From: Anaerolineae bacterium
Lineage (GTDB): Bacteria; Chloroflexota; Anaerolineae; Anaerolineales; Anaerolineaceae
Direction: 5' to 3'
DNA: 64,000 nucleotides
Assembly (NCBI GenBank): GCA_013178185.1
Contig: JABLXC010000009.1
Coordinates: forward strand, 62,001-126,000
The notes beneath the pieces are model-generated. The model made no database searches, was not told the DNA's origin, and worked only from the letters and a program-made list of their open reading frames with translations. Positions 46,274 to 55,489 of the stretch are shown here, in pieces (position 1 is the first letter of the stretch; each line of letters opens with the position of its first letter). Position numbers and translations under genes: made by a program.

Positions 46274-47344
46274 ATGATGGATATTCAAATCGCTGAACGT
46301 TTGATCGGATTGGCTCATCCGACTTATTTTATCGCGGACATTGCCGCGAACCATGATGGCAGCCTGGAGCGGGCGAAATACCTGATCCGCCTGGCCAAGC
46401 AGGCAGGGGCAGATGCCGCCAAATTCCAAAATTTTAGCGCTCCTAAAATCGTTTCGGACTATGGGTTTAAGAGCCTGGGTGAGCAGGCATCACACCAGGC
46501 AAACTGGAAGAAATCAGTTTTCGAGGTTTACCAGGATGCTTCAATTCCCTTTGAGTGGACTCCGGAGTTGAAAGCAGTCTGCGACGAGGTGGGGATCCAT
46601 TATTTTTCTTCCCCCTATGATTTCGAAGCGATTGATTATCTCGATTCCTTTGTGCCAGCTTATAAGATTGGATCAGGCGATATCACCTGGCCAGAAGCAT
46701 TAGAGCGGATTGCACGAAAGGGGAAACCAGTTCTCCTGGCAACCGGGGCCTCGGATATAGGAGAGGTTCAAAAAGCCGTACACATTCTTCGGGCGATCAA
46801 TCCAAAGTTGGTGTTGATGCAATGCAACACTAATTACACCGCGAGACCAGAAAATTATGATCATATTCATCTGCGAGTGTTAACCACCTATGGGCTGATG
46901 TTCCCGGATGTTGTCTTGGGTCTTTCGGATCATACGCACGGGCACGCCACCGTTTTGGGGGCAGTTGCCCTGGGGGCACGGGTCATCGAGAAACACTTTA
47001 CCGATGACGTTACCCGGGAGGGTCCTGATCATAAATTTGCCATGGACCCGGATTCATGGGCAAGTATGGTGGAAAACACGCGGTTGTTGGAACGTGCGTT
47101 GGGGAGCGCCGAGAAATTTGTGAACGAAAATGAACGCGAGACTGTTATCCTGCAGCGGCGGTGTTTACGGGCTGCCTGTGACATCAAAGCAGGCGAAGTT
47201 CTGCAGCGCGAAATGATCGATGTGCTCCGCCCGGCTACTGTTGGGGCGATCCTGCCTTACGATCTTCCGCAAGTGATCGGTACTCGAGCGTTGGAAGATA
47301 TCCCAGCTGGGAAAGAGCTCCGCTGGACCATGTTTGGAGCATAG
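46274..47344 (+). CDS. NeuB/PseI-like nonulosonic acid synthase with SAF domain
   Basis: A 356-residue enzyme. The TIM-barrel part has FIADIAANHDGSLERAKYLI, AAKFQNF, YKIGSGDITWPEAL, LATGASDIGEV, QCNTNYTA and GLSDHTHGHATVLGAVALGARVIEKHFT. The C-terminal SAF (antifreeze-like) domain is about 295-352 (IKAGEVLQREMIDVLRP). Enzymes of this family join PEP to an N-acetyl hexosamine to form a nine-carbon keto acid. By context its hexose comes from the PseB-like and RmlD-like steps. It overlaps the GT4 start by one base. Confidence 0.85.
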   Translation: MMDIQIAERLIGLAHPTYFIADIAANHDGSLERAKYLIRLAKQAGADAAKFQNFSAPKIVSDYGFKSLGEQASHQANWKKSVFEVYQDASIPFEWTPELKAVCDEVGIHYFSSPYDFEAIDYLDSFVPAYKIGSGDITWPEALERIARKGKPVLLATGASDIGEVQKAVHILRAINPKLVLMQCNTNYTARPENYDHIHLRVLTTYGLMFPDVVLGLSDHTHGHATVLGAVALGARVIEKHFTDDVTREGPDHKFAMDPDSWASMVENTRLLERALGSAEKFVNENERETVILQRRCLRAACDIKAGEVLQREMIDVLRPATVGAILPYDLPQVIGTRALEDIPAGKELRWTMFGA

Positions 47345-48465
47345 TGCGCGTTCTGTATTTTTCGCGCGACTACTCGCCGCACGATTACCGTTTCTTATCC
47401 AGCCTGGCCGACAATGGGCACCAGGTGTATTCATTACGGCTGGAACGAGACGTCCGCCAGGTTGAAGACCGACTGCTTCCACCCGTAGTGCAGCAATTGC
47501 AATGGAAAGGCGGTAAAAACGCCGTGCGCTGGTTGGATTATCCGGCGCTTGGAAAGGATCTGCACCGGCTCATCCACCAGGTTCAACCCGATGTCATCCA
47601 TGCCGGCCCGGTACAAAGGGTAGCGTCCCTGGTTGCGATGACTGGCTACCGCCCTCTGGTGACAATGTCGTGGGGCTCTGACCTGTTGAAAGAGGCGGAT
47701 GCGAACGGCTGGATGCGCTGGGTGACGCGTTACACCTTGCAACACACCACGGTGCTGGTGGCTGATTGCCAGGCTGTTCAACGGAAGGCGGCCGATTTTG
47801 GTTTTCCAGAAGACAGGGTGGTTTTGTTCCCATGGGGTGTAGATCTTGATCATTTCAGCCCTGGCGATGACGGCGGGTTGCGACACCGCTTGGGATGGGA
47901 AGACGCTTTCATCGTCCTTTCGTTGCGCGCCTGGGAACCGCTCTATGGGGTGGATGTGGTTGTCAGGGCGTTTGTGCAGGCTGCCAGGCAGATGGCAAAC
48001 CTGCGCTTGCTCTTGCTGGGCGGTGGCTCTCAGGCGGATGCTTTGCGTGAAATTCTTGCGCGGGCTGGCATGTCAGACCGCGTATATTTTGGCGGCCAGG
48101 TAACCAATCTGGAATTACCGCGCTATTACCGGACGGCTGACCTATATGTCAGTGCTTCGCACAGCGATGGCTCCTCCGTCTCGCTGCTGGAAGCGCTGGC
48201 TTGTGGAAAACCGGTTTTGGTTTCGGATATCCCTGGAAATCGGGAATGGATCACCTCGGGAAGCCAGGGATGGTTGTTCAAGGATGGCGATGATCAGGCG
48301 CTGGCGGAAGGAATCTTAGAGGCTGCCAGGATTCAAGAGCAGCTTCTGGCGATGGGGGCGTCTGCCCGCCGGTTAGCAGAAGAACGGGCAGACTGGCGAA
48401 AGAATTTTCGCCGCCTGGAAAGCGCATACGAGATGGCTGTCCAACGGACAAGGACTGAGGAATAA
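47344..48465 (+). CDS. Glycosyltransferase family 4
   Basis: A 373-residue GT-B enzyme starting at GTG 47344. The N-terminal side is VLYFSRDYSPHDYRFLSSLADNGHQV; the donor side shows RVVLFPWGVDLDHFSP, LLLGGGSQADAL, VYFGGQVTNLELPRYY, and the E-x7-E type SDGSSVSLLEALACGKPVLVSD. It retains the anomeric configuration by family rule. It sits between the PseI-like synthase and a GT-C membrane protein. Sugar and acceptor unknown. Confidence 0.88.
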   Translation: MRVLYFSRDYSPHDYRFLSSLADNGHQVYSLRLERDVRQVEDRLLPPVVQQLQWKGGKNAVRWLDYPALGKDLHRLIHQVQPDVIHAGPVQRVASLVAMTGYRPLVTMSWGSDLLKEADANGWMRWVTRYTLQHTTVLVADCQAVQRKAADFGFPEDRVVLFPWGVDLDHFSPGDDGGLRHRLGWEDAFIVLSLRAWEPLYGVDVVVRAFVQAARQMANLRLLLLGGGSQADALREILARAGMSDRVYFGGQVTNLELPRYYRTADLYVSASHSDGSSVSLLEALACGKPVLVSDIPGNREWITSGSQGWLFKDGDDQALAEGILEAARIQEQLLAMGASARRLAEERADWRKNFRRLESAYEMAVQRTRTEE

Positions 48466-48466
48466 G

Positions 48467-50227
48467 ATGCCGAAATGGCTTTGGTTTTCTATTACAGCGC
48501 TTGTTTTAACGGTTCTGGTGATGCTCCCGATCCTGCCGGTTATTCAGCAGACGCCGGAAAAAAATTCGGGCATGTTTTTGTACACCGCTCAGCAAATGGT
48601 GGAAGGAAAGAAGCTTTATAAAGAAGTTTGGGATCACAAGCCCCCTTTGATCTTTGCCATCAATAGCCTTGGACTTATTTTAGGAAAGGGAAGTCTTTGG
48701 GGAATTTGGGGAATTCAGTTTCTCTTTTGTTTTCTGGTAGTGTTTCTGATCCTTGTGACTCTCAATCGCTTTTTTAGCGCTTTTACAGCGGCGTTTAGCG
48801 TTGTTTGTGCTATGGCGGCTTTGATGATGGTTAATCACGGTGGCAATTACAGTGAAAATTATGGCTTATTGTTCCAGGCTGGCGTTTTTTGGCTGGCGCT
48901 GCATGCTGGAAAGACTTATAGAAAAACCGGGAGGTTATACCTTGCCGCCGGTGTGCTGGCAGGGCTGGCTTTTATGCTCAAACAGAACCTGATTGGGTTT
49001 GGGCTTGCGCTTGGAATTTACCTGATTTTGCGCGAGATCTTCCGCAAGACACCGCATCAATGGCAGGACGTACTTGGCTTGGTATCCGGCTTTGGATTGA
49101 CAATGCTGCTCTTCTTTGGATATTTTTACCTGCGCGGCGTTTTTGTGGATTTCTGGGATGCGGCTTTCCGTTATAACCTGGCGTACACGCGGCTTGGCTT
49201 GTTGGAAAGGATTAATGCATCACTGGATGTGGTGGAAATGCTCTCGACTATCCCGCCCTTTACGCTGGCAATGGCAGCCTGGTTATCGGCGCTCCTTCTG
49301 ATCTGCTGGCAGTTTTCCAGCGCGGCAGCCGGATTGCTGCGGCGGCGAAACCTCCCGGTGGTGATGATAGCGGTAGGGATAGCCTGGTTTCTGAGTGCTT
49401 TACTGGTGGAACGGGTGACGACCAGCGGCGCGGCAGGCTTTGGGCTGCTCCAATGGCTTTCGGCGATTGGTGGTTTATTGCTGGCGGTCGCTGGCGCTAC
49501 CGAAGGAAGATTGCGCTGGATGGGACATCTGGCCGGATGGTTGGAAAGTTTGAATCCTCCTCTCAAACCAGAAGTGATTCCGCTGGTAGGGGTGGCGGTT
49601 TTGTGGTTTCCCATTGATATCCTGATGGTAAGTCTTTCAGGGCGGACGTATGTCTATTATCTGATCGCCCTGGTGCCTGTAACAGCCTTTTTGCTTGGTA
49701 TTTTGGCGCATATCCTGGTCGATCAGGCTGGCCAGAGGTCCTCTCCCATGCGTTTGGTGGCTTCTAGCCTTATGGTGATCGTCATGGCGGCGCCAATGAT
49801 CTCCTTTTTTAATTCCTTGAAGCCGGGATCTGATCACCAGATCGATGCCAGCGTTCAGGCCATCCTGGATCATTCTAATCCTGGAGACACAGTACTTACC
49901 TGGGGGAGCCAACCGTTGATCAACTTTCTTACAGATCGCCCTCAGCCCAGCCGCTATATTCATTCCTGGTTCTTTTTCACTGACCATTATGCCCTCGTCC
50001 AGCGCCAGGCGGAGCTACTAGAAAGTTTAATCAAGAAAAAACCGACGTTAATCCTTGATACCAAGGATCCCGATGCGCCGTTTGTTGAAGACATGCAAAA
50101 CTGTCTTTACCCCTCTGGATCCCCGCCAGGCATCTTGGGGCAGGTTTTCGATTATATTTGCAGGAGTTATATCTTGATTGATACCGTTGGCCCGGAAAAG
50201 TGGCCATTATACCAGTATGAAGGGTAG
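48467..50227 (+). CDS. GT-C-like multi-pass membrane glycosyltransferase
   Basis: A 586-residue protein with about ten or more membrane spans. The first loop after TM1 has EKNSGMFLYTAQQMVEGKKLYKEVWDHKPPL, where the D/E and HKPP pattern resembles ArnT/PMT-like GT39 enzymes that use polyprenyl-phosphate sugars. The C-terminal domain (LDHSNPGDTVLTWGSQPLINFLTDRPQPSRYIH) is the outside soluble part common in Chloroflexota members. It probably adds a sugar at the outer face of the membrane. Confidence 0.75.
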   Translation: MPKWLWFSITALVLTVLVMLPILPVIQQTPEKNSGMFLYTAQQMVEGKKLYKEVWDHKPPLIFAINSLGLILGKGSLWGIWGIQFLFCFLVVFLILVTLNRFFSAFTAAFSVVCAMAALMMVNHGGNYSENYGLLFQAGVFWLALHAGKTYRKTGRLYLAAGVLAGLAFMLKQNLIGFGLALGIYLILREIFRKTPHQWQDVLGLVSGFGLTMLLFFGYFYLRGVFVDFWDAAFRYNLAYTRLGLLERINASLDVVEMLSTIPPFTLAMAAWLSALLLICWQFSSAAAGLLRRRNLPVVMIAVGIAWFLSALLVERVTTSGAAGFGLLQWLSAIGGLLLAVAGATEGRLRWMGHLAGWLESLNPPLKPEVIPLVGVAVLWFPIDILMVSLSGRTYVYYLIALVPVTAFLLGILAHILVDQAGQRSSPMRLVASSLMVIVMAAPMISFFNSLKPGSDHQIDASVQAILDHSNPGDTVLTWGSQPLINFLTDRPQPSRYIHSWFFFTDHYALVQRQAELLESLIKKKPTLILDTKDPDAPFVEDMQNCLYPSGSPPGILGQVFDYICRSYILIDTVGPEKWPLYQYEG

Positions 50228-50237
50228 TTGAGGTAGT

Positions 50238-51014
50238 ATGCGAACGATAGCCATCATTCAAGCCAGGATGAATTCCAGCCGTCTGCCGGGCAAGGTGTTG
50301 CGCGAGATTGCAGGTAAACCGATGTTAGGCTGGGTGATCGAGCGCTGCCGGTTGTCGACGCGCCTGGATGAAATCACCGTTGCGACCACGACGGATGCCA
50401 GCGACGATCCGGTTGAAGAATACTGCACCTCACAGAACATCAGGGTTTATCGCGGCGACCAGTTCGATGTGCTTGACAGATATTATTGGGCGGCGCGCTG
50501 TTTTCGCGCGGATGTGATCGTACGGGTGACGGCGGACTGCCCCTTGATTGATCCGGAGGTCATCGACCACACCTTGCAATCTTTTTTTGATGCTGGCGTA
50601 GATTTTGCCGCCAACCGGCTGCCGCCGCCGTTCAAACGCACCTATCCGATAGGTCTGGATACCGAGGTTTGTGCTTTCGATGCGCTTGAACGCGCCTGGA
50701 AAGAGGCGATGGAACCTTATGAGCGTGAACACGTCATGCCGTATCTCTACGACGTGGAAGGTCGGTTTCGAACCCTGCTCGTCAATTACCCTATCGATTA
50801 TGGAATGGTGCGCCTGACGGTGGATACGCCGGAGGATTTGGAGTTCATGCAGCAGGTGTTTGCACGCTTCGAACCTGTCGGAAGTTTTGACTGGCTGGAT
50901 GTTTTAGCATTACTGGAGCGAGAGCCCGAACTTTTAAAAATCAATGCGGGTGTGCGGCATAAAGTAATGAATGATGTGGACGAGCGTAATCCTGATATCT
51001 CCCTTCACCCATAG
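50238..51014 (+). CDS. SpsF-like cytidylyltransferase
   Basis: A 258-residue nucleotidyltransferase. It starts with IIQARMNSSRLPGKVL, the SpsF/KdsB-like pyrophosphorylase loop, then TTTDASDDPVEEYC, VRVTADCPLIDPEVID and VRLTVDTPEDLEFM. SpsF-like proteins are found in nonulosonate and spore-coat sugar clusters. A CMP-activating role for the product of the PseI-like synthase is a good guess, but another NeuA-type enzyme also lies in the cluster. Confidence 0.8.
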   Translation: MRTIAIIQARMNSSRLPGKVLREIAGKPMLGWVIERCRLSTRLDEITVATTTDASDDPVEEYCTSQNIRVYRGDQFDVLDRYYWAARCFRADVIVRVTADCPLIDPEVIDHTLQSFFDAGVDFAANRLPPPFKRTYPIGLDTEVCAFDALERAWKEAMEPYEREHVMPYLYDVEGRFRTLLVNYPIDYGMVRLTVDTPEDLEFMQQVFARFEPVGSFDWLDVLALLEREPELLKINAGVRHKVMNDVDERNPDISLHP

Positions 51015-51021
51015 AGGAAAG

Positions 51022-51963
51022 ATGGCATTTCTGACGATCTGTACGGCGCCCAAACCGTTTACCAACCCGCATATTGCGATGATCCAGCGGAACGCCATCC
51101 GTTCCTGGCGCGAATTGGGATCGGAGGTGGATATCTTGCTGGTGGGAGATGAACCCGGCATCCAGGAGGCGGCGAACGAGCTGGGTGTGCATTGCGCGCC
51201 AGAGGTAGCCCGCAATAGCCAGGGTACCCCTATGGTTTCATCTATGTTCGAGTTGGCTCGCCAGCTCGGAAGCCCGTTGGTCGCCTGCGTCAATGCGGAT
51301 ATCCTCCTTTTGCCGGATTTTGTCCGGGTTGCTCGTTTGGCTGCTGGTCGATTTTCTGAATTTTTGGTTGTTGGCCAGCGCTGGGACCTGGATGTCCGGG
51401 AGCCGTTGGATTTTTCTGCAGGCTGGCAGGATCGTCTTCGGGCAGATCTGAAGAAACGCGGCCGCTTGCACCCGCGTGGCGGGAGCGATTATTTTATATT
51501 TCCACGACATGGTTATACCGGTATGCCGCCTCTGGTGATCGGCCGCGCCGGATGGGATAATTGGATGATTTACGAAGCGCGCCGCAATGGCTGGGCAGTT
51601 GTGGATGCCTCCCGCTCGGTGACTATCGTGCATCAAAATCATGATTACAGCCACCTTGCAGGCGGACAGCCGCATTATCGCCACCCCGAAACAGCCGAGA
51701 ACATCCGGCTCGGTGGCGGCGAGCGCACGATCTTTACTCTACTTGATTGCAATTTTGAAGCGGTTGACGCGGAATTGCGCCCGCCCCCGTTTTCTTGGAA
51801 AAAACTCTGGCGCGAGATGGAGGTCTTTCCACTTGTCAGAATGCGGTCGAGGGCGCTTGGGTGGTTGTTCTACGCGGTTTTCCACCCCTTGCGCGCATAC
51901 CGAAGTTTTCGCGTCTGGATGCACAGGCGGCTTAAACAGAGACCAGACCTTACCTGCGACTGA
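51022..51963 (+). CDS. GT-A-like putative glycosyltransferase
   Basis: A 313-residue protein from ATG 51022 (AGAGGAAAG upstream), 7 bp after the SpsF-like gene. It reads MAFLTICTAPKPFTNPHIAMIQRNAIRSW, then ACVNADILLLPDF, where NAD is a DxD-like site, and RGGSDYFIFPRHGYTGMPPLVIGRAGWDNWMIYEARRNGW. These are features of a small group of GT-A-like proteins of polysaccharide clusters. No membrane segment. Activity is inferred. Confidence 0.6.
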   Translation: MAFLTICTAPKPFTNPHIAMIQRNAIRSWRELGSEVDILLVGDEPGIQEAANELGVHCAPEVARNSQGTPMVSSMFELARQLGSPLVACVNADILLLPDFVRVARLAAGRFSEFLVVGQRWDLDVREPLDFSAGWQDRLRADLKKRGRLHPRGGSDYFIFPRHGYTGMPPLVIGRAGWDNWMIYEARRNGWAVVDASRSVTIVHQNHDYSHLAGGQPHYRHPETAENIRLGGGERTIFTLLDCNFEAVDAELRPPPFSWKKLWREMEVFPLVRMRSRALGWLFYAVFHPLRAYRSFRVWMHRRLKQRPDLTCD

Positions 51964-52007
51964 TCTTCGGCGGAGATTATTTGGGATATATTTTTTCTTG
52001 GGAGAGT

Positions 52008-52967
52008 ATGATGCGCGTTGGCCAGAACCCAGCCAAGTTTGTCAAAGAAGTTGCTAAACCGGAACGGATAACGGTTGCGGTACTTAATTATATTCCTTTC
52101 ATCAGCGGTTTTTATATGGAGATGCTGGAGGTTCTGCGAACCTGTCTGTATAGCATTCGCGAGACGGCTGATCTGCCCTTTGACCTGCTGGTTTTTGATA
52201 ACGGAAGCTGCCAGGAGGCGCGCCGTTTTCTCCTGGATGAATATGAACGCGGCGCGATCCAATACTTGTTTCTTTCCGAAAGGAATCTGGGTAAGGGTGG
52301 TGCATGGAATATCATTTTTTCTGGCGCGCCGGGCGATGTCCTTGTTTACACGGATAACGACTGCCTGTTTTACCAGGGATGGATGTCGTGTAGCCTGCAA
52401 ATTCTGGAAACTTATCCTAACGTGGGAATGGTAACAGCCCGCCCGTTTCGTACTAACCCGGAGTTTTATAGCGCAACGGTGAAATGGGCCGAGAGTGATC
52501 CAGATGTCCAGTTGGATCGGGGAAACTTTATCCCTTGGGAAGTTTTCTTTGAGTTTGATCGCAGTCTAGGCCAGACTGAAGAGGAGATTCGAGCTCATTA
52601 CGAAAGCAGCGAGGATATCCGCCTGATCTATCGGGGAGTTCTCGCGATCGCTGGAGCTTCTCACTGGCAGTTTATGGCGCGAAAAGAGGTGCTGCAATCG
52701 TTTTTACCCTTCAACATGAACCGCCCGATGGGGCAAGTGCGCGAGTTGGACCGCCGGATGAACGAGGCAGGTTATCTGCGTTTGATGCCCCCGGACCCGC
52801 TTGCAATGAATATGAGCAACACCCTCCGTAGCTTACCTGGGAAGTCGAAAGCTGTCTCTGGCCAGCCTGCTAAACCGGCGCGCTCAGGCCTGCTCGATTT
52901 CCCACCGGTGAAACGATCATTGCTGTGGATTTATGATACGATTTTTCGTTGGTACTACGACCGGTAG
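52008..52967 (+). CDS. GT2-like glycosyltransferase
   Basis: A 319-residue protein; ATG 52008 and ATG 52011 are adjacent, with GGGAGAG just upstream favouring the second. GT-A features are TVAVLNYIPF, LVFDNGSCQEARRFLLDEY, ERNLGKGGAWNIIF and YTDNDCLFYQGW, the DND being the metal site. The rest includes a GASHWQFMARKEVL acceptor region and a Lys/Pro-rich part before the C-terminus. It likely transfers a sugar during repeat-unit assembly in the cytoplasm. Confidence 0.8.
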   Translation: MMRVGQNPAKFVKEVAKPERITVAVLNYIPFISGFYMEMLEVLRTCLYSIRETADLPFDLLVFDNGSCQEARRFLLDEYERGAIQYLFLSERNLGKGGAWNIIFSGAPGDVLVYTDNDCLFYQGWMSCSLQILETYPNVGMVTARPFRTNPEFYSATVKWAESDPDVQLDRGNFIPWEVFFEFDRSLGQTEEEIRAHYESSEDIRLIYRGVLAIAGASHWQFMARKEVLQSFLPFNMNRPMGQVRELDRRMNEAGYLRLMPPDPLAMNMSNTLRSLPGKSKAVSGQPAKPARSGLLDFPPVKRSLLWIYDTIFRWYYDR

Positions 52968-53002
52968 GCTGGTCAAAGACTGCATCAGGAGATTAAAGTA
53001 AA

Positions 53003-54442
53003 TTGTCATCACTCAATCGAATTTTTATCAGCGCCGACCATGGACTTGCAATCGTCTATTTTCTTCAGAGCGATGTTGTTCCAACCTTACTGAAGGGGGG
53101 TGTTGAGGTCATCCTTCTAACTGATGATGGACTGCGAGAGCAGATCCACCGGCGTTTTGGGCAGCCAGGGCTCTTTATTGAAGGTCTGCGGCTTTCGGAG
53201 GCCAGGCGATACTATGAAAAAAACGCCCCATCCGCGCAGTGGTGGTTGAATTTCCTCCGGCGAGTAGGCGGTTCCAACCGAATTAATACTGAAGCAATGG
53301 ATAGCCATATCTGGCAGGTGGAAGCCGAGGCGGTGGGAAAACGACGGCTGATGATGCCTTTCATGAAAGCGGTCGTTGCCATGCTGCGTCGCTCCAGAGT
53401 TGCGCGACAGAAACTACTCCAGATGCAGTTGAAATATTCCCCCAATTTATATTCTGATCTGTTTGACCGCTACCAGCCAGGGTTGGTTGTCGCCAGCACA
53501 CCCGGTTGGCGAATGGATCGCTATCTTCTGCGGCAAGCCTTCAAAAGGGGCGTTCCGACCGCCGCGGTGATTGTCGGCTGGGATAATCCCAGCAGCTACA
53601 GTATTCCAGGGGCACGGGTGGATTGGATTAACTGCTGGTCTGAGTTACAAAAGGAAGAACTGGTGCTGGGATCGGATTGGAATCCTGAGCGCGTGCACAT
53701 TGGGGGCATCCCATCCTACGATGGGTATTTCAGAAAACAATGGGTAATGCCCCGCGAGGAGTATTTCCGGTTGCATGGGCTGGATCCGAATCGCAAGCTC
53801 CTGGGTTATGCGTGTAGTTTTATTACCTTCTCGCCAAACTATCAGAATATCGAAGCGCTGGCGCGCCTGACAGCTTCCGATGCGCTGGCAGAACCGGTCC
53901 AGCTACTCATCCGCCTGCATCCTAACCATTTTATGGACGAACCTCTATTTGCCGGTGAGCGGGAACAAATTCGCCAGCTTGCCCGCGACCTCCCCCATGT
54001 GCATGTAGTTGAACCGGTGCCACTAGGGGGCGAACTGGGGTATTATTCCGGGGAGGATATGCCGGAAAAAACTTCGATGATGGCGCACTCCGATATCTTC
54101 CTGACGGTCTATTCGACGATGGTTGTCGAAGCCGCCATCCATGACCGTCCAATTATCAGTGTGTGTTTTGACGCACCAGGAGGCTGGAATCAGGCGGGTA
54201 AGTTCTCTTTACCGCTTTCGCAAATCGGCAACTGGCCTACTCACCTGCGTTTTCGGCAAGCCCAGGCTGGATTGGTGGCGTTGACCGAAGCGGAGCTGTG
54301 TTCTGCGCTGGATTTTTACCTCAAAAACCCCATGGCCCATGCAAAAGAGCGCAGACTCTTTATTCAACGTGAGTGCACGTACCTTGACGGCAGTGCTGGT
54401 AAGCGCACGGGAGAATTCCTGCTCTCCTGCTTGAAACGTTAA
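53003..54442 (+). CDS. GT-B-like protein resembling CDP-glycerol/capsule transferases
   Basis: A 479-residue protein starting at TTG 53003, AGGAG about 11 bp upstream. The middle has ASTPGWRMDRYLLRQAFKRGVPTAAVIVGWDNPSS and the C-terminal part LLIRLHPNHFMDEP, then HSDIFLTVYSTMVVEAAIHDRPIISVCFDAPG. The HSD-to-VEAA section is the nucleotide-binding region of CDP-glycerol glycerophosphotransferase and related GT-B families. Donor unknown. No membrane segment. Confidence 0.65.
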   Translation: MSSLNRIFISADHGLAIVYFLQSDVVPTLLKGGVEVILLTDDGLREQIHRRFGQPGLFIEGLRLSEARRYYEKNAPSAQWWLNFLRRVGGSNRINTEAMDSHIWQVEAEAVGKRRLMMPFMKAVVAMLRRSRVARQKLLQMQLKYSPNLYSDLFDRYQPGLVVASTPGWRMDRYLLRQAFKRGVPTAAVIVGWDNPSSYSIPGARVDWINCWSELQKEELVLGSDWNPERVHIGGIPSYDGYFRKQWVMPREEYFRLHGLDPNRKLLGYACSFITFSPNYQNIEALARLTASDALAEPVQLLIRLHPNHFMDEPLFAGEREQIRQLARDLPHVHVVEPVPLGGELGYYSGEDMPEKTSMMAHSDIFLTVYSTMVVEAAIHDRPIISVCFDAPGGWNQAGKFSLPLSQIGNWPTHLRFRQAQAGLVALTEAELCSALDFYLKNPMAHAKERRLFIQRECTYLDGSAGKRTGEFLLSCLKR

Positions 54443-54468
54443 TACAGGTTTGGCAAAGGAGCACCGCT

Positions 54469-55476
54469 GTGAAAATTTTGATTGCAGGATACGGTTCTAT
54501 AGGAAGACGCCACATGCGCAATTTACTCGCCTTGGGCCAGCGCGAAATCGTGCTATACCGCAGCCATCGTAGTACCCTGCCCGACGAGGAGCTGCAAGGT
54601 TTTTCAGTAGAGACGTCGCTGGAGGGAGCGCTGAGCCATAAGCCGGATGCGGTGGTGATTGCAAACCCGACCTCTCTTCACCTGGATGTGGCCATCCCAG
54701 CGGCGGAAAGCGGCTGCCATATTTTGATGGAGAAACCGATCTCGCATTCTTTGGAGCGGGTTGATTTATTGCAGCGGGCTTTAGAACGCGGGGGTGGAAA
54801 ATTGCTGGTTGGGTTTCAATACCGTTTCCATCCTGGGCTTCAAAAGTTAAAAGGTTTGTTGGAAGAAAAAGCCATCGGAAAGTTGCTTTCTTTACGGGTG
54901 GAGTGGGGCGAATATCTGCCGGGCTGGCATCCATGGGAAGACTACCGCCAGGGATATTCTGCTCGCTCGGACCTGGGAGGAGGCGTGACGCTGACCCTTT
55001 GCCACCCGTTGGATTATTTGCGCTGGCTGGCGGGAGAAGTGGAAGAACTTTATGCCAGTGTCGGGCGCATCTCTGATCTGGAGATTGATGTAGAAGACTT
55101 GGCTGAAATCATCTTGCGTTTTTCCACCGGGGCGGTGGGCAGCGTCCACCTGGATTACTACCGCCGACCGGGGGTTCACCGCATGGAAATGGTCGGGTCA
55201 GATGGGATGCTGGCGTGGGATAATGCAGATGGTTCAGTGAGGCTCTACCGGCCAGAGACCGCCGGTTGGGAGGTTTTTTCTGCGCCTGAGGGTTTCGAAC
55301 GTAATACCTTGTTTTTAGATGAGATGAGCCATTTTCTGGATGTAGCTGCCGGGAAAGGCTCTCCCATTTGTACGCTGAAAGATGGAAAACGCGCTCTGCA
55401 ACTGGTGTTAGCCGCTTATCGCTCTTCTTCAGAAAAACGGGCGGTCTCAGGTGAAGCGCTGTACCCTCAGGGTTGA
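54469..55476 (+). CDS. Gfo/Idh/MocA-family oxidoreductase
   Basis: A 335-residue NAD(P)-dependent oxidoreductase from GTG 54469. The Rossmann motif is LIAGYGSIGRRHMRNL; NPTSLHLDVAIPAAESGCHILMEKPISH holds the EKP of the family. The second domain starts VGFQYRFHPGLQKLK and has GGGVTLTLCHPLDYLRWLAG, with the active-site His. In polysaccharide clusters these enzymes oxidise or reduce nucleotide sugars. Position before the NeuA/NeuB genes suggests a sugar precursor role. Confidence 0.85.
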   Translation: MKILIAGYGSIGRRHMRNLLALGQREIVLYRSHRSTLPDEELQGFSVETSLEGALSHKPDAVVIANPTSLHLDVAIPAAESGCHILMEKPISHSLERVDLLQRALERGGGKLLVGFQYRFHPGLQKLKGLLEEKAIGKLLSLRVEWGEYLPGWHPWEDYRQGYSARSDLGGGVTLTLCHPLDYLRWLAGEVEELYASVGRISDLEIDVEDLAEIILRFSTGAVGSVHLDYYRRPGVHRMEMVGSDGMLAWDNADGSVRLYRPETAGWEVFSAPEGFERNTLFLDEMSHFLDVAAGKGSPICTLKDGKRALQLVLAAYRSSSEKRAVSGEALYPQG

Positions 55477-55489
55477 TGAGTCGAAAAGC

